Source of the DNA: Saccopteryx bilineata
Lineage: Eukaryota > Chordata > Mammalia > Chiroptera > Emballonuridae
Reading direction: 5' to 3'
DNA length: 64,000 nucleotides
Assembly: GCF_036850765.1 (NCBI RefSeq)
Contig: NC_089495.1
Location: forward strand, 192,341,847-192,405,846
The first letter of the stretch is position 1. The number at the start of each line of letters is the position of its first letter. Below, piece after piece: positions 35,301 through 40,527 of the stretch. Position numbers and translations under genes: made by a program. Under the pieces are notes generated by a model that was given only the letters and a program-made list of their open reading frames with translations, had not been told where the DNA came from and did not search any database.

Positions 35301-35405
35301 AGGAGCAACCAACTTGCTTCTGAGATGGATGGAGCTCAGCATGCTGCCTGGTCTGACACGGCCAACAACCTGATGAACTTTGAAGAGATCCAAAGGATGA
35401 TGTAG
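1676..35405 (+). CDS. ZNFX1: ZNFX1, NFX1-type zinc finger helicase (5' coding exon missing)
   Basis: Twelve exons join in frame: 1676-3484, 18202-18333, 19235-19383, 19995-20144, 21177-21291, 22229-22479, 25128-25267, 27362-27516, 27885-28030, 28996-29106, 29422-29517, 32967-35405. They encode 1896 full residues ending in TAG. Order: N-terminal helical region, UPF1-like SF1 helicase core (GPPGTGKT across 3469-3484/18202; EEAA at 27941-27952; GDHQQLRP across 28030/28996; DKYQGEEND and ALSRAKKG in the last exon), a run of Cys/His NFX1-type fingers (about 33510-34360), a coiled region, and a C-terminal RZ-type finger (about 35178-35285). The family binds RNA; vertebrate ZNFX1 is an interferon-induced antiviral factor reported at mitochondria with MAVS. 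The first exon begins with two bases of a split Gly codon, so the true start (about 20 residues upstream) is outside the window; the ATG at 1582 lies in intron sequence. Length fits the human protein of about 1918 residues. Confidence 0.97.
3600..3765 (+). mobile_element. L1 3' end fragment
   Basis: Sequence GGTGGTGAACACAGCACACT followed by ATTATGCACCTGAAACCTAT is typical of mammalian L1 3' ends, then an A-rich tail. Confidence 0.55.
4020..4310. repeat. Ancient interspersed repeat, possibly LINE tail
   Basis: Contains GTGTCTGTGTGGGTTTTCTC, CCTCCCACATCCCAAAGATG and GTGTCCTGTCCAAGG. These phrases recur in the 3' tails of ancient vertebrate LINEs, perhaps RTE-type. I cannot name the family with certainty. 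Confidence 0.35.
4577..4933 (-). mobile_element. SINE family A, older copy
   Basis: Antisense, diverged; central AACTGAGCTACATTTAGC and terminal CTCTACCACTAAGCCAGGGC of the reversed head are recognisable. Confidence 0.75.
4958..5185. repeat. MIR element
   Basis: Core-SINE features: TGTGCCAAATACTGTTTATA, AACTCATTGCATCTTCACAA and GATGAAAAAACTAAGGCA. Confidence 0.7.
5366..5726 (-). mobile_element. SINE family A
   Basis: Antisense copy; flanks share GATCATGTTCTTTT on both sides (5344 and 5730), a target-site duplication of 14 bp. Confidence 0.85.
6061..6438 (-). mobile_element. SINE family A
   Basis: Antisense, 17-base T run then TTTTTCTGAAGTTGGAAACG; near-identical AGAGGTCT flanks suggest a target duplication. 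Confidence 0.85.
6570..6752 (+). mobile_element. SINE, family C or B related, old
   Basis: Starts GCCTGGCCTGTAGTGGTGCA and has GGTCAAAGCACATACAACAA; ends in an A-rich tail. Confidence 0.65.
7049..7213 (-). mobile_element. VES-like SINE
   Basis: Antisense: CCTGTGTGTGCCCTGACCGA, AATTGAACCC (reversed B box) and CAACTGAGCTATTCAGCCAG (reversed A box). Confidence 0.7.
7250..7950. repeat. Old L1/HAL1-like sequence
   Basis: TGTGTATCCTTCCAGAGATA and TGGATAGTTCATAATCTCTAA type phrases recall antisense L1 or HAL1 3' regions. Degraded, no coding potential. Confidence 0.4.
7976..8045. repeat. (TC)n(AC)n compound microsatellite
   Basis: About 17 TC units followed directly by about 16 AC units, uninterrupted. 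Confidence 0.95.
8257..8627 (-). mobile_element. SINE family A
   Basis: Antisense copy with long T run; CAATTTTT sits on both sides (8251 and 8631) as a partial target duplication. Confidence 0.85.
8640..9020 (+). repeat. L2 LINE fragment
   Basis: Phrases such as TTCCCCAGGGAAGCCTCTTC and CCAATGCCTGACACCTGTTA are typical of the L2 3' end. A 10-base G run (9016) follows. Confidence 0.6.
9290..9487 (+). repeat. Old L1 3' end, left part
   Basis: GGAAACAAATTATATGTCCA and AAAAGCAAGATGTAGAACAG are from an ancient L1 3' region. It resumes at 17869, so the young L1 landed inside it. Confidence 0.6.
11578..11884 (-). mobile_element. SINE family B inside L1 5' UTR
   Basis: Antisense family B with ACAAAGAGAGAGAGAGGGAT start and CACCACCTGGTCAGGC end; interrupts the L1 5' UTR. 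Confidence 0.85.
12161..13009 (+). pseudogene. L1 ORF1 remnant
   Basis: An ATG at 12161 opens MPLRKRKSN but hits a stop within 22 codons after a frameshift. The last third stays open (12647-13009) and shows the ORF1p C-terminal region ([14 protein letters not shown], then [20 protein letters not shown]). ORF1p is the RNA-binding chaperone of L1. Confidence 0.85.
13448..17620 (+). pseudogene. L1 ORF2 remnant (endonuclease/reverse transcriptase)
   Basis: The ATG at 13448 begins [20 protein letters not shown] with a TAG already at 13526. Pieces of the protein lie in changing frames: endonuclease (about 13450-14170), RT with LFADDMVLY (catalytic FADD about 15527-15538) and a Cys-rich C-terminus (about 16800-17150). 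A SINE interrupts the C-terminal end. At least five breaks are visible, so it is dead. Confidence 0.88.
17161..17484 (-). mobile_element. SINE family B inside L1 ORF2
   Basis: Antisense; flanked by TGGTTGGAT on both sides (17152 and 17483), a clean target duplication. Confidence 0.92.
17869..18150 (+). repeat. Old L1 3' end, right part
   Basis: GGGTGGCTGGGGGACAGAAG and CATAATATACCCATTTGTGC followed by an A tail are the usual ending of an ancient L1. Continues the piece at 9290-9487. Confidence 0.6.
18202..18333 (+). CDS. ZNFX1: ZNFX1 exon 4
   Basis: Acceptor follows a T-rich tract and ends AG at 18201; donor GTAATA at 18334. Completes the Walker A motif (Gly-Lys-Thr) and encodes the conserved helicase segment [15 protein letters not shown]. 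Phase 1 to phase 1. Confidence 0.95.
18440..18835 (+). repeat. L2 LINE fragment
   Basis: Ends ACACCATGAGGGTTGGTCCT and CCTGGCACATAG, typical L2 3' end. Confidence 0.65.
18842..19050. repeat. MIR element
   Basis: GATGAAGAAACTGAGGATCA, TTGTCCTAGATTATATAGC and GTGCTCTTAAGCACCACA are MIR phrases. Confidence 0.65.
19235..19383 (+). CDS. ZNFX1: ZNFX1 exon 5
   Basis: Acceptor CACAG at 19234, donor GTAAGT at 19384. Encodes [17 protein letters not shown] and a basic stretch ending RRAYMN; begins mid-Gly codon, ends on a codon boundary. Confidence 0.95.
19995..20144 (+). CDS. ZNFX1: ZNFX1 exon 6
   Basis: Acceptor GGCAG at 19994, donor GTATGG at 20145. Fifty codons in phase 0 ([15 protein letters not shown] to LMNGPIQ), an insertion within the helicase core. 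Confidence 0.94.
20145..21176 (+). other. ZNFX1 intron 6
   Basis: MIR-like fragment near 20320-20420 (GACAAGTTACTTTTCTGTGC) and a 20-base T run at about 20980; otherwise nothing recognised. Confidence 0.5.
21177..21291 (+). CDS. ZNFX1: ZNFX1 exon 7
   Basis: Acceptor CTCAG at 21176, donor GTAAGA at 21292. Encodes [20 protein letters not shown] and the following GVGSFTQSV segment; ends phase 1. Confidence 0.94.
21440..21592 (+). mobile_element. VES-like SINE
   Basis: GGATCCCAAAACACATACAA, GAATCAACTAATGCATAAG and TAAGTGGAACAGCAAATC resemble the VES body; A-rich tail. Confidence 0.65.
21605..22020 (+). repeat. L1 ORF2 / 3' fragment
   Basis: GGTCAATAAACATATGAAAG, CACAATGAGGTACTATTATG and a block with GAATCTCAAAAACATGCTGA are L1 phrases, degraded. 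Confidence 0.6.
22072..22188. mobile_element. Mariner-type MITE
   Basis: Left end CAGGGTGGAGCAAAAGTAGG and an inverted copy near ATAAACCTACTTTTCCCC, after a TA dinucleotide. Right tip degraded. Confidence 0.6.
22229..22479 (+). CDS. ZNFX1: ZNFX1 exon 8 (acidic insert)
   Basis: Acceptor CTTAG at 22228, donor GTAAAC at 22480. Codes a strongly acidic Glu tract, then [19 protein letters not shown], then a basic RRRKK patch. This is a charged, probably disordered insert between helicase motifs I and II. Confidence 0.94.
23489..23819. mobile_element. hAT-type MITE, CAGGGGTCCCC ends
   Basis: Inverted ends CAGGGGTCCCCAAAC and GTTTGGGGACCCCTG, with a perfect 8-bp target duplication TCCTACAT at 23481-23488 and 23820-23827. 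Confidence 0.93.
23866..24273 (+). mobile_element. SINE family A, young
   Basis: Sense copy. tRNA-like head with GGCTCAGCGGTAGAGCG and GGGTTCGATTCCCGG, two-unit GGGCAGAG repeat, 24-base A tail. AAAAGTACTATCATG on both sides is the target duplication. Confidence 0.93.
24396..24744 (+). mobile_element. SINE family B
   Basis: Starts GCCTGACCAGGCGGTGGCAC, has the GAGACCCCAAGGTCGCCAGC block, CT body and A tail; AAATTGGT-AAAG flanks. Confidence 0.9.
24755..24990. repeat. MIR element
   Basis: TTCTAAGTGCTTTCCACTTA, TTTTATAGAAGAGATGCTGA and CATGTAGCCACTCC recall MIR. Confidence 0.65.
25128..25267 (+). CDS. ZNFX1: ZNFX1 exon 9
   Basis: Acceptor CTACAG at 25127, donor GTACTG at 25268. Encodes [20 protein letters not shown] and the segment to [10 protein letters not shown]; ends in phase 2 within an Arg codon. 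Confidence 0.94.
25567..25955 (+). mobile_element. SINE family A
   Basis: Sense copy. TAATGTGG precedes it and recurs after the next SINE at 26342, so a second copy landed in its tail. Confidence 0.85.
25961..26340 (+). mobile_element. SINE family A, inserted in tail of previous copy
   Basis: Sense copy starting GGCCCTGGCCGGTTGGCTCA. AAAACATTA stands before and after it. Confidence 0.87.
26431..26771 (+). mobile_element. SINE family B
   Basis: Sense, head CCTGACCAGGCTGTGGCGCA; ACCAGTAG duplicated at both flanks. Confidence 0.85.
26775..27070. repeat. Unnamed old interspersed repeat
   Basis: GGACCTCATAGGCTAAGGTG, GCCATTGGAAGATTCTGTAG and GTGACATGATTTG. Related text occurs near 25385, 50730, 53280 and 57640. 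Confidence 0.4.
27362..27516 (+). CDS. ZNFX1: ZNFX1 exon 10
   Basis: Acceptor TTCAG at 27361, donor GTAAGA at 27517. Encodes [20 protein letters not shown] and continues to [11 protein letters not shown], which leads into helicase motif II. Confidence 0.95.
27885..28030 (+). CDS. ZNFX1: ZNFX1 exon 11 (helicase motif II)
   Basis: Acceptor is the less common TTGAG ending at 27884; donor GTAAGG at 28031. Contains [14 protein letters not shown], the Walker B equivalent in which EEAA replaces the DEAA usual in UPF1-like enzymes, and the start of motif III (LIGDHQQ). Confidence 0.95.
28312..28501. mobile_element. hAT-type MITE, opposite orientation to 23489
   Basis: Same ends as 23489-23819 (CAGAGGCCCCCAAAC to GTTTGGGGACGCCTG) in reverse; 8-bp target duplication CTCTAGTC at 28304-28311 and 28502-28509. 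Confidence 0.92.
28530..28935 (+). repeat. L2 LINE fragment
   Basis: TCCAGTGGTTTCCCACTGCA and CTAGAGCAGTGCCTGGCGTA are L2 3' end phrases. Confidence 0.65.
28996..29106 (+). CDS. ZNFX1: ZNFX1 exon 12
   Basis: Acceptor CTCAG at 28995, donor GTGAGA at 29107. Thirty-seven codons: [20 protein letters not shown] through to [10 protein letters not shown], finishing motif III. Confidence 0.95.
29422..29517 (+). CDS. ZNFX1: ZNFX1 exon 13 (helicase motif IV region)
   Basis: Acceptor TTCAG at 29421, donor GTGAGG at 29518. Thirty-two codons starting [19 protein letters not shown], the SF1 motif around the conserved HRM-P. Confidence 0.95.
29625..29763 (-). mobile_element. VES-like SINE
   Basis: Antisense; CTGTATGTGCCCTGACAGGG and AACCAGCTGAGCTATCCAGT mark the reversed head. 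Confidence 0.7.
29773..29957 (-). mobile_element. VES-like SINE
   Basis: Antisense; TGTGTGCCCTGACCGGAGAT, reversed B box ATTGAACCC; ends AAGTCAGGGCC. Confidence 0.72.
29977..30297 (-). mobile_element. SINE family B
   Basis: Antisense; AAGCCAGCTTCTTTA is repeated exactly on both sides (29957 and 30297). Confidence 0.9.
30326..30620 (-). mobile_element. SINE family A, older copy
   Basis: Antisense, diverged; CACCCAGCAACCCCATCTTG and the terminal CATCAGCCAGGACC. Confidence 0.7.
30651..31435 (+). mobile_element. SINE family A, split by another SINE A
   Basis: Head at 30651-30768, body resuming at 31193 with CTCTTCCCCTCCTGCAGCCA and running to 31435. The inner copy (30769-31192) is antisense. 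Confidence 0.87.
30769..31192 (-). mobile_element. SINE family A nested in SINE A
   Basis: Antisense, T-rich start, ends ACCGGCCAGGGC; sits within the CT-rich body of the outer copy. Confidence 0.88.
31463..32173 (+). mobile_element. SINE family B, split by SINE A
   Basis: Outer element: head 31463-31717, CT tail 32110-32173. Interrupted by family A at 31718-32093. Confidence 0.92.
31718..32093 (+). mobile_element. SINE family A nested in SINE B
   Basis: Flanked by the exact 16-bp repeat AAAAACTAATGATTGA (31702-31717 and 32094-32109), taken from the body of the outer family B copy. Confidence 0.95.
32203..32400 (+). mobile_element. SINE family C
   Basis: CCTGACCTGTGGTGGCGCAG head, GGTTCGAAACC B box, CT-rich body, A-rich tail. 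Confidence 0.9.
32465..32710. repeat. MIR element
   Basis: TTTGAATCCCAGCTCTGCCA and GCAGTCAACACTGTACC match MIR. Confidence 0.7.
32967..35405 (+). CDS. ZNFX1: ZNFX1 exon 14 (last coding exon)
   Basis: Acceptor TTCTAG at 32966; stop TAG 35403-35405. Encodes 812 residues: helicase motifs V and VI ([29 protein letters not shown]), the block of NFX1-type Cys/His fingers from about 33510 to 34360, a helical linker, and the RZ finger ([11 protein letters not shown], then [10 protein letters not shown]). The open frame runs through with no interruption. Confidence 0.97.
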   Translation, partial: GVSSNLFFVEHNFSEQEIQEGKSHQNQHEAHFVVELCKYFLCQEYLPSQITILTTYTGQLFCLRKLMPAKTFAGVKVHVVDKYQGEENDIILLSLVRSNQEGKVGFLQISNRICVALSRAKKGMYCIGNLQMLAKVPLWSKIIHTLRENNQIGQTLRLCCQNHPNTHTLVSKASDFQKVPEGGCNLPCEFRLGCGHVCTRACHPYDSLHKEFQCMKPCQKIICQDGHRCPLVCFQECQPCQVKVPKIILRCGHEQMVPCSVPESAFCCQEPCPKVLKCGHRCSHPCGELCVRLCSEMVTVKLKCGHNQKIKCGNVEDLKYDLPVKCTTKCGAFLDCGHPCPGSCHSCFEGRFHDRCQKPCKRLLICSHKCQEPCIGECPPCQRTCQNRCVHSQCKKKCGELCSPCVEPCVWRCQHYQCTKLCSEPCNRPPCYVPCTKLLTCGHPCIGLCGEPCPKKCRVCHQEEVTQIFFGFEDEPDARFVQLEDCNHIFEVQGLDRYMNEQDDEVAIRLKVCPICQVPIRKNLRYGTSIKQRLEEIEIVKEKIQGSAGKIATSQERLKAMLESKSLLHQLLPLDFLMLMEKLAQKNLSVKDLGLVENYISFYDYLAGLYDSLKKVHFSEQRRVRTRLDEVHQWLAKERLSFTSQELDDLQNEIQRLTYLVNLLIRCKMAEGKMSGAIAEEVSSVRKILESTCKFTQEDEQLVQKKMESLKATLPCSGLGISEEERVQIVKAIGLPPGHWFKCPNGHIYVITDCGGAMQRGTCPDCKEVIGGINHTLERSNQLASEMDGAQHAAWSDTANNLMNFEEIQRMM

Positions 35406-36460
35406 GAAGATGGCACCGCTGCCTTTAGCCCTAGCCACTTTCCGCTGGGGAAGGCTCCCTTATGACGGAACTGAAGTTTGTTTTTATTGTCCATTAGTCT
35501 TAGCACCTATTTAAGGATCCACTTTTAGGGCTTGCCCACATTTATTTCTAGATTTACCCCTGCGCTAGAGTAAGCACTTTACCTCCAGAACTGAGAGCAA
35601 AGGTAACAGATTTCTCTTTTTCTCTCCTGCAAGTTGGGGAACAGATTCCTTGGAGCATGTTTGTGGCTTCCACCTAGGGCTACCTAGTGGAATGTCTGGG
35701 TCTTACTTGGTCAGATGTTTTTTCTGCAGTGCTCCACGAGCAGAGTGTGAGCTCAGTAAAGCAGACTCATTCTAAGTGCCAGGCCTTAACTTGCAGGCTA
35801 ACTTTCATTCTAATAAATGGAGGCTCATGGGAGTTGTTTGTGAACTGCTTATCCTTCAAGGAGCACAAAAATCCCTCCTGACCTTCTCCTTGGGCACCCT
35901 CACTCCAGAAGATGGAGGCATGTAGTAACAAGACAAAGACTTCACTGACCAATCCTGACCCAGTTACATATTCACTGAGAGTGGGAAAAGTGACCCACAG
36001 CTGGGCACTTTCGCAAGAAAGCCAGGCTAAGGCGTGATCCCCATACCCTTACCTGTCACTTGTACTTTGGGATGGTTGAGGTTTCTTTGCCTGGAACAGG
36101 AAGGGTTCTGTAGCAGTGCTGGTTCCCTGGGGTCCCGAATGGAACTGACATTTGGTATCAGCAGCACCTGTCCAAAGTGTGACCCTTTATCCCAGCACCA
36201 TCTATTGCAGCTTTTGCCTGGGCAGGGTTAGCATGCCAGCAGCTTCTGCAGGCCCTAGACCCATGCCAGAAGCCAGCCCGAGGCCCGCCTCCTGTATAGA
36301 TTCCTCAGTCCAGTGTTCCCTAGAACAGACACTTAGGCATCTCAGGTCTTTCTAATGTTGGCAAGAAAAACATCTCCTTTGTATGCATTTCCTTTTTTGT
36401 CTTTACTATGCACTTTAGCCTCTAAAGCTAATGAATAAAAATGATGATTGCAAGAAAGCA
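35406..36460 (+). other. ZNFX1: ZNFX1 3' UTR with poly(A) signal
   Basis: Non-coding sequence free of young SINEs follows the stop codon. A canonical AATAAA lies at 36434-36439, which would place cleavage near 36455; another AATAAA at 35812-35817 could give a shorter transcript. The end is inferred from the signals only. Confidence 0.7.
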
Positions 36461-37173
36461 GTGGTCCTTTTTTATCCTTAAATTAGAAGCAGCTTAGGTG
36501 GCTTGAGATAGTAAGGAAGAGAATAGAGGCAGTTTTGTTTCTGTAGTTTGGGGTTTTTAATTAGCTAGTAAGCCCATTTTTACTCATGGTAAAAATAATT
36601 TTTCAGCTTACACAGAAGGGTGTGTATGTGTATATATATATAGATATATACTTGGAAGTTCCTTTGCCCAGAGGCAACGTTAATAGCTTCATGGATCCTC
36701 CCAGAGATAACCTACGCATAAGCAATGTATAGCCCTTAAGAAAAATGTTCTGCACTGGCTTTTTTAGCCTGATGACCTAACTTGGGGATCTTTCTGTAAG
36801 CACATACAGATGTGAGTCTGATCCACAATTCCATCTTGCAGTTGTGCCGTTATTTACTGAATTTGAAATCTGTGTTTCAACTGTTAGGTGGAGCCTAAAT
36901 AAATTACCTTGAGCACAGTCTTCAAAGTTGAGGGTATATGCTACTAGATAATATAATTTTTTAGCTGAGTGTGTGTGTGTGTGGGGGGGGTCTATATAGT
37001 TCTTGAAATTATATGACATAAACTATGAACAATTTTTTCAAGGGGTGCCCCTGACTTTCATCTAATTCTCAGAGGGACCAGTGATTCAGAAAAGGATGAG
37101 AGCCACCATTTTATAGGGTAAAAGCTGTTGTTTTGCAACAAGGAGCTACTATGCCCTTTGAGCTCCATCTCTC

Positions 37174-37471
37174 TTTTCTTTTTTGTATTTTTCTGAAGCT
37201 GGAAACGGGGAGGCAGTCAGACAGACTCCCGCATGTGCCCGACCGGGATCCACCCGGCACAGAGGCCATGGGGCCATCCCCAGTGCCCGGGCCATCTTTT
37301 GCTCCAGTGGAGCCTCAGCTGCGGGAGGGGAAGAGAGAGACAAAGAGGAAGGAGAGGTAGAGGGGTGGAGAAGCAGATGGGCGCTTCTCCTGTGTGCCCT
37401 GACCAGGCATTGAACCCGGTACTCCTGCACGCCAGGCCGACACTCTACCACTGAGCCAACCGGCCAGGGCC
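37174..37471 (-). mobile_element. SINE family A, internally deleted
   Basis: Antisense; lacks the GGGCAGAGC segment. AGCTCCATCTCTTT (about) duplicated at 37161 and 37473. Confidence 0.88.
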
Positions 37472-37496
37472 AAGCTCCATCTCTTTAATAGCACTT

Positions 37497-37680
37497 CACA
37501 CCGTAGTGAAGAGTTAGGATATGAATTCCGGTAGACCTTGGTTACCAAACCTGAATTCCCAACTGCAATGGAAAGTTACTCCATCTCTCCAAGTCTGTTT
37601 ATCTGAAAAATGGGGATAATAGTACTTGCCTTTTAGGAGTGTAGCAAATTAAATGAGACAGTGCTCAGTATACAAAATGT
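37497..37680. repeat. MIR element
   Basis: AAAATGGGGATAATAGTACT and a leading CTCCATCTCTCCAAG are MIR core. Confidence 0.65.
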
Positions 37681-37689
37681 CTGGTAAAC

Positions 37690-37889
37690 CAGTGTTTTTC
37701 AGCCACTCGTCCAGACTGGTCTGCCGTAAATTTCATTTTGGTCTATGAAAGAGTTAGGTTAACTTCATACCACCCTGATGTTGTATGAAATTTATAGACT
37801 CAATATGCTCAGAGTGATTTCTGCCTTAGTGGTCCCCAAAATAATTCTATTTTCACTGGTCCCAAGTGTAAAAAGGTTGAAAATCAGTT
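37690..37889. mobile_element. Possible hAT MITE
   Basis: Ends CAGTGTTTTTCAGCCA and GGTTGAAAATCAGTTG are imperfect inverted repeats. No clear 8-bp target duplication. Confidence 0.4.
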
Positions 37890-38143
37890 GTACACAGGTG
37901 TTAAATGACAGCTTTTAGTCCTAGGACAACAGAAGAGAACTAGTAAGAATTTCCTCCACATCTAGCTTCTCTACATACAGGCACAAAGATGCATCCCAAC
38001 TACATATGGAAGTGCCAAGCTAATGCACTAGGGGCAGACTGCTATTGAGGGAAGAGACAGGAATAAAATACACAATTAGATTGGTTTCTTCCCCCTGCCC
38101 CCAAAATACTTAATCCATTTGGTGTGTGTGTGTGCGCACATAT

Positions 38144-38340
38144 TTTAATTTTCCATTGATTTGACAGAGGAAGGGAGAAAGAAAGGGAGTGTGTGAGAGA
38201 AGCATCAATTCGTCCTATTTACTTGCTCCATTTAGTTGTGCACTCATTGGCTGCTTCTCATATACTCTGACCAGGGATTGAACCTGTGACCTCAGAGCAC
38301 CAGAATGATGCTCTACCCACTAAGCAACCTTGCCAGGGCC
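38144..38340 (-). mobile_element. VES-like SINE
   Basis: Antisense; CTCTGACCAGGGATTGAACC and CACTAAGCAACCTTGCCAGG. Confidence 0.72.
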
Positions 38341-38349
38341 TCAAAATTT

Positions 38350-39034
38350 ATTTTCTTGACAGAGAGAGAGGGACAGATAGGAAGGGAGAGAAATGAGAAG
38401 CATCAATTCTTCGTTGTGGCTGCTTAGTTCATGGACTGCTTTCTCATATGTGCCTTGACGGTTGGGGGGTGCGGGGGGAGGGGTGTTGGGCTACAGCAGA
38501 GCGAGTGACCCCTTGCTCAAGCCTGCAACCTTGGGCTCAAGCCAGCAACCTTTGGGTTCAAACCAGTGACCCCACACTCAAGCTGATGAGCCTGCGCTCA
38601 AGCAACCTCAGGGTTTTGTTTGTGATTTGGGTTTTTTGTTTGTTTTTTACAGAGAGAGTCAGAGAGAGGGATAGAGGGACAGACAGGAACGGAGAGAGAT
38701 GAGAAGCATCAATCATCAGTTTTTCGTTGCGACACCTTAGTTGCTCATTGATTGCTTTATATGTGCCCTGACTGTGGGCCTTCAGCAGACCGAGTACCCC
38801 TTGTTCGAGCCAGCGACCTTGGGTCCAAGCTAGTGAGTTTTGCTCAAACCAGATGAGCCCACACTCAAGCTGGCGACCTCAAGGTCTCGAACCTAGGTCC
38901 TCCTCATCCCAGTCCGACGCTCTATCTACTGTGCCACCACCTGGTCAGGCAACCTCAAGGTTTTGAATCTGGGTCTTCCATGTCCCAGTCTGACGTTCTA
39001 TCCATTGCCCATTGCGCCACTGCCTGGTCAGGCA
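38350..39034 (-). mobile_element. SINE family B, split by a second SINE B
   Basis: Outer antisense copy (38350-38617 and 38951-39034). Inner copy at 38618-38950. Confidence 0.88.
38618..38950 (-). mobile_element. SINE family B nested in SINE B
   Basis: Target duplication AACCTCAGGGTTTT at 38604-38617 and AACCTCAAGGTTTT at 38951-38964. Confidence 0.9.
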
Positions 39035-39036
39035 GA

Positions 39037-39397
39037 TTTTTTTTTTTTCTTTTCATTTTTCCGAAGCTGGAAATGGGGGGAGGCAATCAGACAGACTCCC
39101 GCATGCGCCCGACCGGGATCCACCCGGCATGCCCACCAGGGGGAGATGCTCTGCCCCTCTGGGGCATCATTCTGTTGCATCCAGAGCCATTCTAGCGCCT
39201 GAGGCAGAAGCCACAGAGCCATCCTCAGCGCCCGGGCCATCTTTGCTCCAATGGAGCCTTGGCTGCGGGAGGGGAAGGAGAGGGGGAGGGGTGGAGAAGC
39301 AGATGGGTGCTTCTCCTGTGTGCCCTGGCCGGGAATTGAACTCGAGACTCCTGCACGCCAGGCCGACGCTCTACCACTGAGCCAACAGGCCAGGGCC
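39037..39397 (-). mobile_element. SINE family A
   Basis: Antisense; T run then CATTTTTCCGAAGCTGG, ends CAACAGGCCAGGGCC. Lies just beyond the DDX27 3' end. Confidence 0.87.
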
Positions 39398-39444
39398 AGA
39401 ATATTCTTTATGTAAAAGTTCATCAGCTAGAGGGAGCCTTGGCT

Positions 39445-39599
39445 GGCTGACATTTTTCTTATTTAATGTACAAATCACACAGACTTCTTAAAGTTTTAAA
39501 AGAATTTTTTTTACAAATGGAGACAAGATTAAGCCGGGATGAATTCCCACAAGGAAGGGATCTAAAGGCCACCCCACAAACTTCTTCAGGCCACCACAG
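39445..39599 (-). other. DDX27: DDX27 3' UTR with ATTAAA poly(A) signal
   Basis: On the minus strand the variant signal ATTAAA lies at 39467-39462, about 135 bases past the stop. The short UTR ends near 39445, just before the SINE at 39037-39397. Confidence 0.65.
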
Positions 39600-39618
39600 C
39601 TATTTCCTCCTCTTGTAC
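39600..39618 (-). CDS. DDX27: DDX27 exon 21 (19 coding bases)
   Basis: Minus-strand acceptor AATAG at 39619-39623, then the last base of an Arg codon and YKRRK followed by TAG. It is too short for an ORF search; it was found from the split Arg codon left by exon 20 and the expected basic C-terminus. Confidence 0.9.
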
Positions 39619-40496
39619 CTATTAAGAAAATCAGAGGGAGTCATCTATATGGTTATGAAAGGAGACTGAACTTTGGGTGCTGAGCACACAATGCAATAAC
39701 ACAGTAAAGGTAGTATAGAATGGTACATCTGAAACATACACTGCTCACAAAAATTAGGGAATACGCGGCCCTGGCCGGTTGGCTCAGCAGTAGAGCGTCG
39801 GCCTGGCGTGCGGGGGGACCCGGGTTCGATTCCCGGCCAGGGGACATAGGAGAGGTGCCCATTTGCCTCTCCACCCCCCACCCCCTCCTTCCTCTCTGTC
39901 TCTCTCTTCCCCTCCCGTAGCCAAGGCTCCACTGGAGCAAAGATGGCCCGGGCGCTGGGGATGGCTCCTTGGCCTCTGCCCCAGGCGCTAGAGTGGCTCT
40001 GGTCGCGGCAAAGCGACGCCCCTGGTGGGCGTGCCGGGTGGATCCCGGTCGGGCGCATGTGGGAGTCTGTCTGACTGTCTCCCCGTTTCCAGCTTCAGAA
40101 AAGAACAAAAAAAAGCCCTGGCCGGTTGGCTCAGCGGTAGAGCGTCGGCCTAGCGTGCGGAGGACCCGGGTTCGATTCCCGGCCAGGGCATACAGGAGAA
40201 GCGCCCATTTGCTTCTCCACCCCTCCGCCGCACTTTCCTCTCTGTCTCTCTCTTCCCCTCCCGCAGCCGAGGCTCCATTGGAGCAAAGATGGCCCGGGCG
40301 CTGGGGATGGCTCCTTGGCCTCTGCCCCAGGCGCTAGAGTGGCTCTGGTCGCAATATGGCGACACCCAGGATGGGCAGAGCATCGCCCCCTGGTGGGCAG
40401 AGCGTCGCCCCTGGTGGGCGTACCGGGTGGATCCCGGTCGGGCGCATGCGGGAGTCTGTCTGACTGTCTCTCCCTGTTTCCAGCTTCAGAAAAATG

Positions 40497-40527
<31 letters not shown>

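Larger units (their letters stand above)
36460..39440. other. Intergenic gap between convergent gene ends
   Basis: Contains GT and TA runs (about 36635, 36965), SINEs at 37174, 38144, 38350 and 39037, a possible hAT MITE (37690) and a MIR (37497). No gene seen. Confidence 0.7.
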
